The position numbers and the translations under genes were made by a program. Below, one piece after another: positions 9,640 through 19,131 of a stretch of DNA of 64,000 bases. The DNA lies in NCBI RefSeq assembly GCF_014138285.1, contig NZ_JACGXN010000001.1, positions 186,001 through 250,000 of the forward strand, written 5' to 3'. The first letter of the stretch is position 1; each line of letters begins with the position of its first letter. This stretch comes from Phyllobacterium myrsinacearum (GTDB lineage Bacteria; Pseudomonadota; Alphaproteobacteria; Rhizobiales; Rhizobiaceae). The notes beneath the pieces are model-generated. The model was not told the origin of the DNA. It made no database searches and worked only from the letters and a program-made list of their open reading frames with translations.

Positions 9640-10377
9640 TCAGATCATTGCCATGCCGCCGTTGACGTGGATCGTCTGGCCGGTGACGTAGGACGCCTCA
9701 TTGCTGGCAAGATAAACTACGGAGGATGCAACCTCTTCGCCTGTACCCATGCGGCGCATCGGGATGGCGGACATGATGCCTTCCTTCTGCTTGTCGTTCA
9801 GCTTGTCCGTCATGGCCGATTCGATGAACCCCGGCGCAACGCAATTGACCGTGACGTTGCGGCTGGCGATTTCGGCAGCAAGCGCCTTCGAGAAGCCAAT
9901 CAGGCCGGCCTTTGATGCGACATAGTTGGTCTGGCCGGGATTGCCGGTCACGCCGACAACGGAAGTGATGTTGATGATGCGGCCATATCGGCGGCGCATC
10001 ATCGGATGGGTCAGCTCGCGGGTCAAACGGAACACGGCGGTCAGATTGACCTCCAGTACATTGTCCCAATCGGCATCGCTCATACGCACGAACAGGCCGT
10101 CCTTGGTAATACCCGCATTGTTGACGAGAATTTCGACGCCCTCCAGATCGGCCTCGGCCTTTTCGCCCAGTGCCTTCACTTCGTCGCGGTTCGACAGGTT
10201 GGCCGGGAAAATCTTGACCCGCTCGCCAAGCTCGTTTGCCAGCGCTTCGAGCTTTTCGACGCGTGTGCCATGCAGGCCGACAATCGCACCCTGCGCATGC
10301 AGCGCGCGGGCAATGGATTCGCCGATACCGCCACTGGCACCTGTTATGAGAGCCTTGCGGCCTGTCAGGTCAAACAT
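9640..10377 (-). CDS. fabG: 3-oxoacyl-ACP reductase
   Basis: FabG reduces 3-oxoacyl-ACP with NADPH in the fatty acid cycle. The 245-residue SDR has the cofactor motif TGASGGIG at 12-19, NNAG near 86-89, the catalytic Ser139 in NITSVVG, and YVASK with Tyr152 and Lys156. It lies 17 bases after fabD in the same direction; fabD-fabG-acpP-fabF is the conserved order. Confidence 0.97.
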   Translation of the reverse strand: MFDLTGRKALITGASGGIGESIARALHAQGAIVGLHGTRVEKLEALANELGERVKIFPANLSNRDEVKALGEKAEADLEGVEILVNNAGITKDGLFVRMSDADWDNVLEVNLTAVFRLTRELTHPMMRRRYGRIINITSVVGVTGNPGQTNYVASKAGLIGFSKALAAEIASRNVTVNCVAPGFIESAMTDKLNDKQKEGIMSAIPMRRMGTGEEVASSVVYLASNEASYVTGQTIHVNGGMAMI

Positions 10378-10394
10378 TGCTCAATTCCTTCTGT

Positions 10395-11339
10395 TCAAAC
10401 GTTCAGAGCAGCAACAGCCGCTTCGATATCTTCCGGCGTGCCAACGGCGATACCGGAAATGTCCTTGTTGATGCGGCGCGCAAGACCGGTCAGCACCTTG
10501 CCTGCGCCAATCTCGTAGAGTGTTGTCACACCATTGGCACCGAACCATTCGACCGTCTCGCGCCAGCGGACCTGCCCTGTCACCTGCTCGACCAGCAATG
10601 CAGCGATTTCATTGGCTGACGTCACCGGAAGAGCGCGCACATTGGCAATCAGCGGAACAATCGGGTCTTGCTTTGAGACATTCGCCAGTGCGGCGCGCAT
10701 GGCTTCCGCAGCTGGCGCCATCAGCGCAGAATGGAACGGCGCAGAGACCGGCAGCATGATGGCGCGCTTGGCACCCTTTTCCGTCGCAAGCGCGGCAGCC
10801 GCTTCGACCGGAGCCTTCGAGCCCGAAATCACGATCTGACCGCCGCCATTGTCATTGGCGATCTGGACCGGGCCTTCAAGCGCTGCATCGGCGCAGACGG
10901 CCGCCACGACCTCGTGTTCAAGGCCGATAATGGCCGCCATCGCCCCTGCTCCGGCTGGAACGGCCTGCTGCATGGCATTGCCGCGAATGCGCAGGAGGCG
11001 CGCCGTATCGGCGAGAGAGAACGTCCCGGCTGCGCACAGCGCCGAATATTCGCCGAGCGAATGACCGGCGACGTAGGCCACTTTGTCCTTGATCGACACG
11101 CCGCGCGCTTCAAGCACACGGATGACCGCGATGGAAACCGCCATCAGGGCGGGCTGCGCGTTTGCGGTCAGCGTGAGGGTTTCTTCCGGGCCTTCCCAGA
11201 TGATGGAGGAGAGCTTTTCGCCGAGCGCATCATCAACCTCGTCGAAAACAGCCTTGGCTTCGGCAAAATTGTCGGCCAGCGCCTTGCCCATGCCGACCAC
11301 CTGACTGCCCTGACCCGGGAAAGTGAATGCTATGGACAT
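10395..11339 (-). CDS. fabD: malonyl CoA-acyl carrier protein transacylase
   Basis: FabD moves malonyl from CoA to ACP. The 314-residue protein starts MSIAFTFPGQGSQVVGMG, with the nucleophile Ser94 in GHSLGEYSA and His203 in APFHSALM. The start at 11339 follows CTGGAGG at 8-base spacing; the reading frame extends 25 codons further upstream without support. It is the first gene of the leftward fatty-acid run, with the long fabD-rpsF intergenic space upstream. Confidence 0.97.
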   Translation of the reverse strand: MSIAFTFPGQGSQVVGMGKALADNFAEAKAVFDEVDDALGEKLSSIIWEGPEETLTLTANAQPALMAVSIAVIRVLEARGVSIKDKVAYVAGHSLGEYSALCAAGTFSLADTARLLRIRGNAMQQAVPAGAGAMAAIIGLEHEVVAAVCADAALEGPVQIANDNGGGQIVISGSKAPVEAAAALATEKGAKRAIMLPVSAPFHSALMAPAAEAMRAALANVSKQDPIVPLIANVRALPVTSANEIAALLVEQVTGQVRWRETVEWFGANGVTTLYEIGAGKVLTGLARRINKDISGIAVGTPEDIEAAVAALNV

Positions 11340-11526
11340 GGCGCGTGCCTCCAGATTTTTCTTTATAATCGTCAATGTGCCGCGCGATGTGCCTATCAGC
11401 AAGCCCGGAGTCAAGCTTTCATGCGCTGCTGCGCCCGCACATGCACATTATAATACGTGAAATTATGGGTTTCCCGTTGCCACGCCCGCATTTGCGTCTG
11501 GCTGTTGAAAGAAGAGAATGACAGGC

Positions 11527-11767
11527 GGTCCTTGGAACGCGGGTCTTGGGGTAGTCCGGTATGCTATGCTTGCGATCCAAGGACCACCCGCCCCGGCGAT
11601 TTGTGTCTTCGCCTTGTTCTGCCCTTTCACCAGACCCTTTCGGGTCCCTATGAAGCTGTGGCAAAGGGGCGAAACCTCCCCAGTCTCACAGGTTCTCCCC
11701 GCGAGGCCGAAGCGCCGATCCTTTCCCGACTTTCGAAAGTTTCCGGAAGCATTCCCGCCGGAAAGGA
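11527..11767. other. nested inverted repeats, possible structured RNA
   Basis: GGTCCTTGG (11527-11535) pairs with CCAAGGACC (11577-11585). TCCTTTCC (11719-11726) pairs with GGAAAGGA (11760-11767) around the 12-base palindrome ACTTTCGAAAGT (11729-11740). GACCCTTTCGGGTC-type hairpins lie between. I do not recognise it as RNase P RNA, tmRNA or SRP RNA. It could be a structured RNA, a compound repeat, or the remnant of a mobile element. Confidence 0.35.
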
Positions 11768-11847
11768 CACGATGAGAATAGCTCGGGTTGGGAAGTGTTG
11801 GATAAGTTGGTGTGTTTTTTCCGATTAAGGCCAAATTAGAGGGCTGG

Positions 11848-11885
11848 TTCACCCCCCTCTGCCCGACAGGGCAGAGGGGGGTGAA
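11848..11885. repeat. perfect hairpin of the CCCCCTCTGCCC repeat family
   Basis: A 17-base arm (11848-11864) and its exact reverse complement (11869-11885) flank the loop GACA. The arm sequence TTCACCCCCCTCTGCCC recurs at 39490-39547. It could act as a terminator-like structure, but its recurrence shows it belongs to a dispersed repeat family. Confidence 0.8.
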
Positions 11886-11913
11886 AACATCTCGTTCTTG
11901 CATGACCATCGTA

Positions 11914-11986
11914 CGTGGTTCGCCCTTCGGCGAGCTCAGGAAGCTCACCATGAGGGAGAATGAGGATTGCCGAAGGGCGAACCACG
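11914..11986. repeat. 73-base palindromic repeat element, full copy
   Basis: Perfect 18-base terminal inverted repeats (CGTGGTTCGCCCTTCGGC at 11914-11931 and its reverse complement at 11969-11986) enclose a 37-base core containing AGCTCACCATGAGGGAGA. Related partial copies lie at 27661-27703, 35606-35672, 43067-43103 and 43174-43214. It resembles short palindromic intergenic repeats or miniature mobile elements of Hyphomicrobiales. Confidence 0.8.
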
Positions 11987-12276
11987 CATTACACGCTATA
12001 AATCCCCCGGTATTTTGCGTTGCAATATAAAACGCCTGCTGCGGGTTGCTTCTTTTCATATTTGCCCGTATAAGCCGCCCGTTCATTGCTCGGCGTCAGC
12101 TGGGGGCTGAACGGAGGGCCGGATTTCGATCCGTGGAAGCGTAAAAGCTTCAGCCTCCCGTGTCTCCGCTCTCGATCGTCTCCATCAGCGTCCTTTCTTC
12201 GCCGGTTATCCGGCAGAGAGATTCGCAGAGGTTTACCGTTGATTCCGGGCAATATTAACGAAGAAAGGCAAAGACA

Positions 12277-12702
12277 ATGGCTCTTTATGAACATGTGTTC
12301 CTTGCTCGACAGGACATTTCGCAGCAGCAGGTCGATGCGCTTGTAGAACAGTACAAGGGTATCATCGAGGCCAATGGCGGCAAAGTCGGGCGTATTGAAA
12401 GCTGGGGCCTCCGCGCCCTGACCTATCGCATCAACAAGAACCGCAAGGCGTACTACTCGCTTCTCAACATTGATGCTCCGGCAGCTGCCGTTGCTGAAGT
12501 TGAGCGCCAGCAGCGCATCAATGAAGACGTTCTGCGCTTCATGACCATTCGCGTTGAAGAGCACGAAGAAGGCCAGTCGGCCATGCTTGCACGCCGTGAC
12601 GATCGCCGCGAACGCGACGACAAGTTCGGTGGCCGTGATGACGATCGTCCGCGCCGTCCACGCCGCCCGCGTGACAACGAAGCCGGTGAAGGAGCAGAAT
12701 AA
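12277..12702 (+). CDS. rpsF: 30S ribosomal protein S6
   Basis: A 141-residue S6 protein, binding S18 in the small-subunit platform. It begins [15 protein letters not shown] and has the S6 pattern [21 protein letters not shown] (key part [12 protein letters not shown]). The highly charged C-terminal tail rich in Arg and Asp is longer than in E. coli and typical of alphaproteobacteria. AGAAAGG precedes the start. The TAA overlaps the rpsR ATG (TAATG), so S6 and S18 are translationally coupled. Confidence 0.98.
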   Translation: MALYEHVFLARQDISQQQVDALVEQYKGIIEANGGKVGRIESWGLRALTYRINKNRKAYYSLLNIDAPAAAVAEVERQQRINEDVLRFMTIRVEEHEEGQSAMLARRDDRRERDDKFGGRDDDRPRRPRRPRDNEAGEGAE

Positions 12703-12950
12703 TGGTTGATATCAATCAGATCCCGACCCGCCGTCCGTTCCATCGCCGCCGCAAGACCTGCCCGTTCTCGGGTGCCAATGCGCCGAAGATCGACTACAAG
12801 GACGTCAAGCTCCTGTCGCGCTACATTTCCGAGCGTGGCAAGATCGTTCCTTCCCGTATCACAGCTGTCAGCCAGAAGAAGCAGCGCGAACTCGCCCAGG
12901 CGATCAAGCGTGCCCGTTTCCTCGGCCTGCTGCCATACGTTGTAAAGTAA
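12702..12950 (+). CDS. rpsR: 30S ribosomal protein S18
   Basis: An 82-residue S18 with [19 protein letters not shown], the S18 motif, and the terminal [13 protein letters not shown]. It partners S6 in the 30S platform. The start overlaps the rpsF stop by one base. A stable hairpin follows 11 bases after the stop. Confidence 0.98.
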   Translation: MVDINQIPTRRPFHRRRKTCPFSGANAPKIDYKDVKLLSRYISERGKIVPSRITAVSQKKQRELAQAIKRARFLGLLPYVVK

Positions 12951-12961
12951 GACTATCGAAC

Positions 12962-12983
12962 GTGGCGGGACCTGTCCCGCCAC
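12962..12983 (+). terminator. intrinsic terminator or attenuating hairpin after rpsR
   Basis: GTGGCGGGA (12962-12970) and TCCCGCCAC (12975-12983) form a perfect 9-base stem with loop CCTG, followed by TTTCT. The T-run is short, so partial readthrough into the DUF2232 gene and rplI is likely. Confidence 0.6.
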
Positions 12984-13108
12984 TTTCTGCCTTCGGGCAA
13001 TTTGAAGCCTTCCGCGATGGGCGCGGTCAGGCAGACTAGAAAACCCAAGTTGAGGGATTGGTTTAACAACCACCTCTAACTGCTTCAACAAGCAGGACAG
13101 CGAGCGAA

Positions 13109-14083
13109 ATGAAACTGACTGGAACAGATATCGGCGTTGGAGTGTTGGCAGGCCTTGCGGCCGCGCTGCTCACGACCGGTGTTATCGTCAATTCCAGCCT
13201 TGCAATGATATTGTTGCTGTTTTCACCGCTGCCTATATTTGTCGCGGCGCTTGGCTGGGGCACTGCCTGCGGCTTCATCGCGGCATTCACAGTGGCTGTC
13301 GCCGTGTCCGTTATCGCCGCACCGACGGTCGCCGTTGTTGTTGTCCTCATTACTGCCCTGCCCGCTGCCGTCGGCGCTTATTTTACCGGCCTTGCCCGTC
13401 CGGCCGATGAGATCGGCGGACCAAAAGACGTGTATGTCTGGTATCCCCTCGCCGATACATTGTTGCGGCTGGCGCTTGTTGTGGCTGCCGGTTTTATCGT
13501 TATCGGCATCATGATCGGATTTGGCGAAGATCTCGCCCGGCAATTGGCGCAATCGCTGACCCAGCAACTGGCCGTGAGCAATCCGGAACTGGCAGCCAAT
13601 GCGGATTTGACCCAGAGCATGGCGCAGTTCGTTGTTCGCGTTCTGCCGGCTCTGCAGCCTGCAGTCTGGCTGAGCATCATTATCGCCAATCTCTATATCG
13701 CCCTTCGCTTGACGGCTGCATCAGGCAAGCTCCGCCGCCCGCGGGATGACTGGCCGCGCGCGCTGCGCATGCCGCGTCCGGCACTTGTCATTTTTGCCGT
13801 TGCCTGTGCCGCAGCATTTTTGCCCGGTGGCCCCGGTTATGCCGCGACCGCCATCGCCGGTGCACTCGGTGCCGGATTCATTCTGGCCGGTTTTGCGATG
13901 TTGCATGCCCGCTCACGAGGTGCCAGCTGGCGGCCGTTTGCCTTGTGGTTTGCTTACCTCGCCGTCTTTCTCTTTGTTTTTGCGCTTCTCGTCTTCCTTC
14001 TGGCCGGTCTGTTTGACACATCGCGCAATGCGCCGGTTTCGAAGGCTGTGAATACCGATACCCCACCCAATAACGACAATTGA
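13109..14083 (+). CDS. DUF2232 domain-containing membrane protein
   Basis: A 324-residue integral inner-membrane protein with roughly eight hydrophobic segments (for example residues 7-45, 48-90, 110-140, 180-205, 220-245 and 265-300) and a short polar C terminus. It matches the DUF2232 family, which is found between rpsR and rplI in alphaproteobacteria; DUF2232 members elsewhere sit beside gdpP/rplI. Its function is unknown. It lies 158 bases after rpsR and 19 bases before rplI, so it probably shares their transcript. Confidence 0.85.
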   Translation: MKLTGTDIGVGVLAGLAAALLTTGVIVNSSLAMILLLFSPLPIFVAALGWGTACGFIAAFTVAVAVSVIAAPTVAVVVVLITALPAAVGAYFTGLARPADEIGGPKDVYVWYPLADTLLRLALVVAAGFIVIGIMIGFGEDLARQLAQSLTQQLAVSNPELAANADLTQSMAQFVVRVLPALQPAVWLSIIIANLYIALRLTAASGKLRRPRDDWPRALRMPRPALVIFAVACAAAFLPGGPGYAATAIAGALGAGFILAGFAMLHARSRGASWRPFALWFAYLAVFLFVFALLVFLLAGLFDTSRNAPVSKAVNTDTPPNNDN

Positions 14084-14102
14084 ACTTGAAAGGAAAACTC
14101 AC

Positions 14103-14672
14103 ATGGACGTCATTCTTCTCGAACGCATCAGCCGCCTCGGCCAGATGGGTGAAACAGTCAAGGTAAAGGACGGCTTTGCCCGTAACTTCCTTCTGCCGCA
14201 GGGCAAGGCTCTTCGTGCCAACGAAGCCAACAAGAAGAAGTTCGAAGGCCAGCGCGCCCAGCTCGAAGCCCGCAACCTCGAGCGCAAGACCGAAGCTCAG
14301 ACAATCGCCGACAAACTCGATGGCAAGACATTCGTTGCTGTTCGTTCAGCCGGCGAAACCGGTCAGCTCTACGGTTCAGTAACGACCCGCGACATTGCCG
14401 ACCTGATCACTGCAGAAGGTTTCTCGATCAACCGCAACCAGGTTGAACTGAACACGCCAATCAAGACGATCGGCCTGCACAAGATTGTTCTGACTCTGCA
14501 TGCGGAAGTCGAAGCAAATGTCACGATCAATATTGCCCGTACGGCCGATGAAGCCGAGCGTCAGGTAAAGGGTGAAGACCTCACCTCTGCCGAAGCGATC
14601 TACGGCATTGAAGAGACACCGCTTTCTGAAGAATTCTTCGACGAAGACGAAGAAGGCGAAGAAAACGCCTGA
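14103..14672 (+). CDS. rplI: 50S ribosomal protein L9
   Basis: A 189-residue L9 binding domain III of 23S rRNA. The N-terminal domain [32 protein letters not shown] has the L9 signature ([14 protein letters not shown]), then the long connecting helix and the C-terminal domain. An acidic C-terminal tail ([14 protein letters not shown]) lengthens it beyond E. coli L9 (149 residues), as is common in rhizobia. AAAGGAAAACTCAC precedes the ATG. An intrinsic terminator follows. Confidence 0.98.
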   Translation: MDVILLERISRLGQMGETVKVKDGFARNFLLPQGKALRANEANKKKFEGQRAQLEARNLERKTEAQTIADKLDGKTFVAVRSAGETGQLYGSVTTRDIADLITAEGFSINRNQVELNTPIKTIGLHKIVLTLHAEVEANVTINIARTADEAERQVKGEDLTSAEAIYGIEETPLSEEFFDEDEEGEENA

Positions 14673-14717
14673 TTTTAAAGCATAAACCGCTCGCAGGAGT
14701 GGTGTTTGCTTTACCAT

Positions 14718-14750
14718 AAAACACCCGGCAGAGATGCCGGGTGTTTTTTT
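14718..14750 (+). terminator. intrinsic terminator after rplI
   Basis: AAAACACCCGGCA (14718-14730) and TGCCGGGTGTTTT (14735-14747) form a perfect 13-base stem with loop GAGA, ending in a run of seven T. It closes the rpsF-rpsR-DUF2232-rplI unit. Confidence 0.92.
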
Positions 14751-14864
14751 GCTTTTCAGAATCAAAAAAACGGGTAGATTTATTTATCCTACCCCATGCC
14801 CGACCTTGGCTCCCTCTTGAGCCTCATAATGGCCGAGCTCTATCGTCAATGATGGAGATTGTTC

Positions 14865-16145
14865 ATGAATGCCATTCTAAAGGCTGCCCTTTCGCGGCTT
14901 ATCCACACAGGTACACTTGTTATTACTGATTCCTCCGGCCAGAAGCGCACCTTTGGTGACGGGACTGGAGAACCGATTCACTTCCGCATCAATACGGCCG
15001 CGGCCGAAAGGCGGATCGCCTTCGATCCATCCCTGCATTTCGCCGAAGCCTATATGAACAGCGAACTCGATGTTCTCGACGGCGATATCTATGACGTCCT
15101 GAGAATCATATTCGAAAACACGGGGGCCACTGCGGCCCGCGAGCCATGGATGCTGGCGCTGGAGGGTATTCGCCGTGCCACCCGCCGCCTGCACCAGATG
15201 AACAACCTTGCCCGTTCGTCCAGCAATGTTCAGAGGCACTACGATCTGTCGGAAGACCTCTACCGGCTGTTCCTCGATACGGACATGCAATATTCCTGTG
15301 CTTACTTCGAGCACCCGGATGCGACGCTCGAAGAGGCGCAACTGGCAAAGAAGCGGCATATTGCAGCAAAACTTCTCGTCGAAAAGGGTCACAAGACCCT
15401 CGATATCGGGTGCGGCTGGGGCGGTCTTGGCCTTTATATTGCCCGCCATCTTGATGCCAATGTGATGGGTGTCACGCTGTCGCAGGAGCAGCATGGCATC
15501 GCCAACAAGCGGGCCATCGATGAAGGCCTGTCGACGCAGGCACGTTTTGATCTGCGCGACTACCGGACAATCGAGGACAGTTTCGATCGTATTGTCTCGG
15601 TCGGCATGTTCGAACATGTCGGTGTCGGACATTTCGGCGAATACTTCCAGCATACGGCCCGCCTTTTGAAGAAGGACGGCGTTTTCCTTCTGCATTCCAT
15701 CGGCCGGTCGGATGGACCGTCCTATACCAATGCCTTCATCCAGAAGTACATCTTTCCGGGCGGCTATATCCCTGCTCTCTCGGAAGTGCTTCCGCAGATC
15801 GAAAAGGCAGGTCTCGTCGTCACCGATATCGAAATCCTGCGTTTGCACTATGCTGACACACTACGCATCTGGCGCGAGCGGTTCATGGCGAACCGCGACA
15901 AGGCCAAGGCGATCTATGATGAACGCTTCTGCCGCATGTGGGAATTCTATCTTGCCGCATCGGAATCGGCATTCCGCTGGCAGAACCTGATGGTGTTCCA
16001 GATCCAGCTGGCTCACCGACAGGAATCAGTACCGCTGACGCGCAATTATATCGAGAAGGAAGAAAAGCGCCTCAAGCGCCTGGAGAGCGAGCGTAGTTGT
16101 GCCAATACCCAGGTTGATAACAGGGAAACGGCTGTCGGCCGCTAG
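14865..16145 (+). CDS. cfa: cyclopropane-fatty-acyl-phospholipid synthase family methyltransferase
   Basis: A 426-residue SAM-dependent enzyme that adds a methylene group across double bonds of membrane phospholipid acyl chains. The SAM motif LDIGCGWGGLGLYIA and the catalytic region VSVGMFEHVGVGHFGEYF are clear, as are the upstream YDLSEDLYRLFLDTDMQYSCAYF (YDLS, YSCAYF) and the late FIQKYIFPGGYIPALSE (IFPGG). The start at 14865 follows GGAGA at 6-base spacing. Genomes of this group carry more than one such gene, so the exact lipid made cannot be fixed from sequence alone. Confidence 0.9.
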   Translation: MNAILKAALSRLIHTGTLVITDSSGQKRTFGDGTGEPIHFRINTAAAERRIAFDPSLHFAEAYMNSELDVLDGDIYDVLRIIFENTGATAAREPWMLALEGIRRATRRLHQMNNLARSSSNVQRHYDLSEDLYRLFLDTDMQYSCAYFEHPDATLEEAQLAKKRHIAAKLLVEKGHKTLDIGCGWGGLGLYIARHLDANVMGVTLSQEQHGIANKRAIDEGLSTQARFDLRDYRTIEDSFDRIVSVGMFEHVGVGHFGEYFQHTARLLKKDGVFLLHSIGRSDGPSYTNAFIQKYIFPGGYIPALSEVLPQIEKAGLVVTDIEILRLHYADTLRIWRERFMANRDKAKAIYDERFCRMWEFYLAASESAFRWQNLMVFQIQLAHRQESVPLTRNYIEKEEKRLKRLESERSCANTQVDNRETAVGR

Positions 16146-16460
16146 ACCCGCAATTTGAAAACGATCTGGCCCGCCGTGATTGTGATGATCGCGGCGGGTT
16201 CAATCATGAATAGTATCCGGTTTCACGTCCTGCCCGCATATTCGCTCAAGTCCGCAGTGGACATTGGCGGGAGAACGCGCATAAGCCTCCCCACAAGCTG
16301 CCAGATGGCTTAGAATCATCAAGGCGCGAATCACGCAAGAGATAAAGCCAATCTTTTCCGCCGCTGTGGATAGCGGGGTATAAGCCTGTGCTTTGGCATT
16401 GCTCCATTGCTTACGATTCACGCCAGAGGCCATAGTTAATGCGAACGGGAAACGAATACG
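16146..16460. other. intergenic region between cfa and dnaB
   Basis: A 315-base space. It begins with a terminator-like hairpin (16170-16198). The rest must hold the dnaB promoter; TTGCTT about 25 bases before CATAGTTAAT near 16410-16440 is a weak candidate. No gene or known RNA is seen. Confidence 0.5.
16170..16198 (+). terminator. hairpin after cfa
   Basis: CCCGCCG (16170-16176) and CGGCGGG (16192-16198) form a 7-base GC stem 25 bases after the cfa stop. Only a short TT follows, so it is a weak terminator candidate. Confidence 0.45.
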
Positions 16461-17960
16461 ATGGCTGAAGCAGCACGCAAATTCCTCGAGGTACGTGACA
16501 GCGGTGACAAGCTCTACCGCGAAGCACCGAACAATATCGAAGCTGAACAGGCGCTTCTGGGCGCCATTCTGATCAACAATGATGCGTTTTATCGCGTTTC
16601 CGACTTCCTCAAAGCCGTGCATTTCTACGAGCCACTGCATCGGAAGATTTTCGACGTTTCGTCTGATATGATCCGCATGGGCAAGATGGCCAATCCCGTT
16701 ACGCTCAAGACCTTTTTGCCGACGGACGAAAAAGTCGGTGAAATGACGGTGATGCAATATCTCGTCCGCCTTGTTACCGAAGCGGTCACGGTCATCAATG
16801 CGGAAGATTATGGCCGCGCCATCTATGATCTTGCCACGCGCCGCGCGCTGATCACCATTGGCGAAGACATGGTCAATATCGCTTATGACGCCCCGGTCGA
16901 TGTGATGCCGCAGGGCCAGATCGAGGATGCTGAACGCCGTCTGTTCGAACTGGCCGAAACCGGCCGTTACGATGGTGGCTTCCAATCATTCACCGATGCG
17001 GTCAAAACAGCGGTCGATATGGCCAATGCCGCCTTCATGCGTGATGGCCACCTTTCCGGCGTTTCCACCGGCATTCAGGCGCTTGATAACCGCATGGGCG
17101 GCTTGCAGCCATCGGATCTGATCGTGCTCGCCGGTCGTCCGGGTATGGGCAAGACGTCACTCGCCACCAATATCGCTTTCAATATCGCGGCCGCCTATGA
17201 ACCTGAACAGCTGGCTGACGGCACAATGAAAGCCAAGAATGGCGGCGTCGTCGGTTTCTTCTCACTCGAAATGTCGTCCGAACAGCTCGCCACCCGTATC
17301 ATTTCCGAGCAGTCGGAAATCAGTTCGTCAAAAATCCGTCGTGGTGAAATCAACGAGGCAGAGTTCGAAAAGCTGGTCGCCTGTTCACAGCATATGCAGA
17401 AAGTGCCGCTCTATATCGATCAGACCGGTGGTATTTCCATTGCGCAACTCGCAGCCCGTGCCCGGCGCCTGAAGCGCCAGCGCGGCCTCGACGTGCTGGT
17501 CATCGACTATATTCAGCTGATGCAGGGATCTTCGAAGAAGGCTTCGGAAAACCGTGTGCAGGAAATCACCGAAATTACGACGGGCCTGAAGGCTCTCGGC
17601 AAGGAACTGAACACGCCGATCATCGCGCTGTCACAGCTCTCGCGTCAGGTGGAAAGCCGCGAAGACAAGCGCCCGCAGCTGTCCGACTTGCGTGAATCGG
17701 GTTCGATCGAGCAGGACGCCGACGTGGTGATCTTCGTGTATCGCGACGAATATTACATCAAGAACAAGGAGCCGAAGGAAGGCACCGAGGAGCATTTCAA
17801 GTGGCAGGCCGACCTCAAGGAAGCCACGGGCAAGGCGGAAGTCATTATCGCCAAGCAGCGCCACGGCCCGACCGGCACAGCCAGACTGGCCTTCCAGGCG
17901 GAATTCACCCGCTTTACCGACCTTGCCGAGGATTCACACCTGCCCGAACGCTTCGAGTAA
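16461..17960 (+). CDS. dnaB: replicative DNA helicase
   Basis: The 499-residue hexameric replicative helicase, unwinding DNA ahead of the replication fork. The N-terminal domain has NNIEAEQALLGAILIN; the RecA-like domain has Walker A GRPGMGKTS near 223-231, FFSLEMSSEQLATR, VLVIDYIQLMQG (Walker B) and SQLSRQVESREDKRPQLSDLRESGSIEQDAD. No intein interrupts the P-loop. It is followed closely by alr. Confidence 0.98.
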   Translation: MAEAARKFLEVRDSGDKLYREAPNNIEAEQALLGAILINNDAFYRVSDFLKAVHFYEPLHRKIFDVSSDMIRMGKMANPVTLKTFLPTDEKVGEMTVMQYLVRLVTEAVTVINAEDYGRAIYDLATRRALITIGEDMVNIAYDAPVDVMPQGQIEDAERRLFELAETGRYDGGFQSFTDAVKTAVDMANAAFMRDGHLSGVSTGIQALDNRMGGLQPSDLIVLAGRPGMGKTSLATNIAFNIAAAYEPEQLADGTMKAKNGGVVGFFSLEMSSEQLATRIISEQSEISSSKIRRGEINEAEFEKLVACSQHMQKVPLYIDQTGGISIAQLAARARRLKRQRGLDVLVIDYIQLMQGSSKKASENRVQEITEITTGLKALGKELNTPIIALSQLSRQVESREDKRPQLSDLRESGSIEQDADVVIFVYRDEYYIKNKEPKEGTEEHFKWQADLKEATGKAEVIIAKQRHGPTGTARLAFQAEFTRFTDLAEDSHLPERFE

Positions 17961-17964
17961 TCAT

Positions 17965-19131
17965 TTGACCAGCACACAACCTCACATCACCACCGCAGGC
18001 GCTGACCCTCGCCTTGCGGGTGGACGGCTTACCATCGATCTCGATGCACTTGTTGCCAACTGGACGTTTCTTGCCGAGAAATCCAAGCCGGCAAAGGCGA
18101 GTGCCGTCGTCAAGGCCAACGCCTACGGGCTCGGCATCGAACAGGTCGTACCTGTGTTGTGGGATGCCGGGTGCCGCACGTTCTTTGTGGCACTTGTCGA
18201 GGAAGGTTTGCGTGTGAAGGCAGTCGCGCCGGATGCACGGGTTTTTGTTCTGAACGGCCTGTTTGCCGAAGCGCGTCCCGTCTACGAAACATCGAAGCTG
18301 ATCCCGGTTCTCGGTTCTGATTTTGAGATTAATCTCTGGACCCGCGCCAATGCCGAGAGCGGCTTGAAACTGCCCTATGCGCTGCATGTGGATACGGGCA
18401 TGAACCGGCTGGGGCTCACCGTGGCCGAAGCGCTCGAATTTGCCGCAAACACCAGGGAAATGCCTGTTCTTGTCATGACGCATCTGGCGACGGCGGACGA
18501 ACCCGGCCACCTGCTCAACCAACGGCAGTTTGAGTCATTTCAAAAGCTTCGCGCCGCGTTTGCAGGTATTGAATCAAGTGCGTCCAACTCATCGGGTATT
18601 TTTCATGCGGTCTCCAATGGCGGTGATCTGAGCCGTCCGGGTATTGCCATGTATGGCGGCGAAGCGCTGGCCGGCGTTGCTAATCCCATGCGCCCCGTCG
18701 TGACGCTGGAGGCGCGTGTCGTGCAGATCCGCACCGGCCTCAAAGGCGAGACGGCAGGATACGGCGCCACGGCACTGCTTGAGCGCGACACCCGGATTGC
18801 CATTTGTTCAACCGGTTATGCGGACGGCTATCTGCGTTCCCTGTCCGGCAGCGGCACGCCCTTGCGCAATGTCGTGCACAAGGGCGGCGAGGGTTTTGTC
18901 GCCGGTCACAAAGTGCCGGTGATCGGCCGCGTGACCATGGATATGACATCCTTCGACGTTACCGGGCTGCCCGAGGCAAGCATCAAACCCGGCGATTATA
19001 TCGAGCTGTTCGGGCACAACATCGCCCTGGATGATGCGGCACGCGCCGCAGGCTCCATCGGCTTCGAACTGTTGACGAGCCTTGGAAACCGCTACCACCG
19101 TCGCTATCTCTATTCCGGAAAAGGCGATTGA
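17965..19131 (+). CDS. alr: alanine racemase
   Basis: Alr interconverts L- and D-alanine with PLP, supplying D-alanine for peptidoglycan. The protein shows the PLP lysine in VVKANAYGLG and the second catalytic tyrosine region (AGYGATALLERDTRIAICSTGYADGYLRSL; key AGYGATALL and GYADGY). The start is uncertain: TTG at 17965, four bases after the dnaB stop, gives 388 residues with N terminus LTSTQPHITTAG. A TTG at 17923 inside dnaB would add 14 residues. The stop overlaps the radA ATG by one base. Confidence 0.93.
   Translation: MTSTQPHITTAGADPRLAGGRLTIDLDALVANWTFLAEKSKPAKASAVVKANAYGLGIEQVVPVLWDAGCRTFFVALVEEGLRVKAVAPDARVFVLNGLFAEARPVYETSKLIPVLGSDFEINLWTRANAESGLKLPYALHVDTGMNRLGLTVAEALEFAANTREMPVLVMTHLATADEPGHLLNQRQFESFQKLRAAFAGIESSASNSSGIFHAVSNGGDLSRPGIAMYGGEALAGVANPMRPVVTLEARVVQIRTGLKGETAGYGATALLERDTRIAICSTGYADGYLRSLSGSGTPLRNVVHKGGEGFVAGHKVPVIGRVTMDMTSFDVTGLPEASIKPGDYIELFGHNIALDDAARAAGSIGFELLTSLGNRYHRRYLYSGKGD

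Larger units (their letters stand above)
11340..12276. other. long structured intergenic region, no credible gene
   Basis: About 940 bases between divergent fabD and rpsF. Both strands contain open frames, but they run through inverted repeats and show no recognisable domain. The left part (11527-11767) has several nested inverted repeats, the middle a perfect 17-base-stem hairpin, and the right a 73-base palindromic repeat element; each is listed separately. Promoters for fabD and rpsF must lie here, but none stands out clearly. The left half could encode a structured RNA. Confidence 0.6.

Noticed and set aside
11463..12086. A 207-codon minus-strand frame in the fabD-rpsF gap
   Set aside because: It runs through the hairpin at 11848 and the palindromic element at 11914, so much of its sequence is repeat-derived. 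No domain was recognised, though a repeat-borne peptide cannot be fully excluded.
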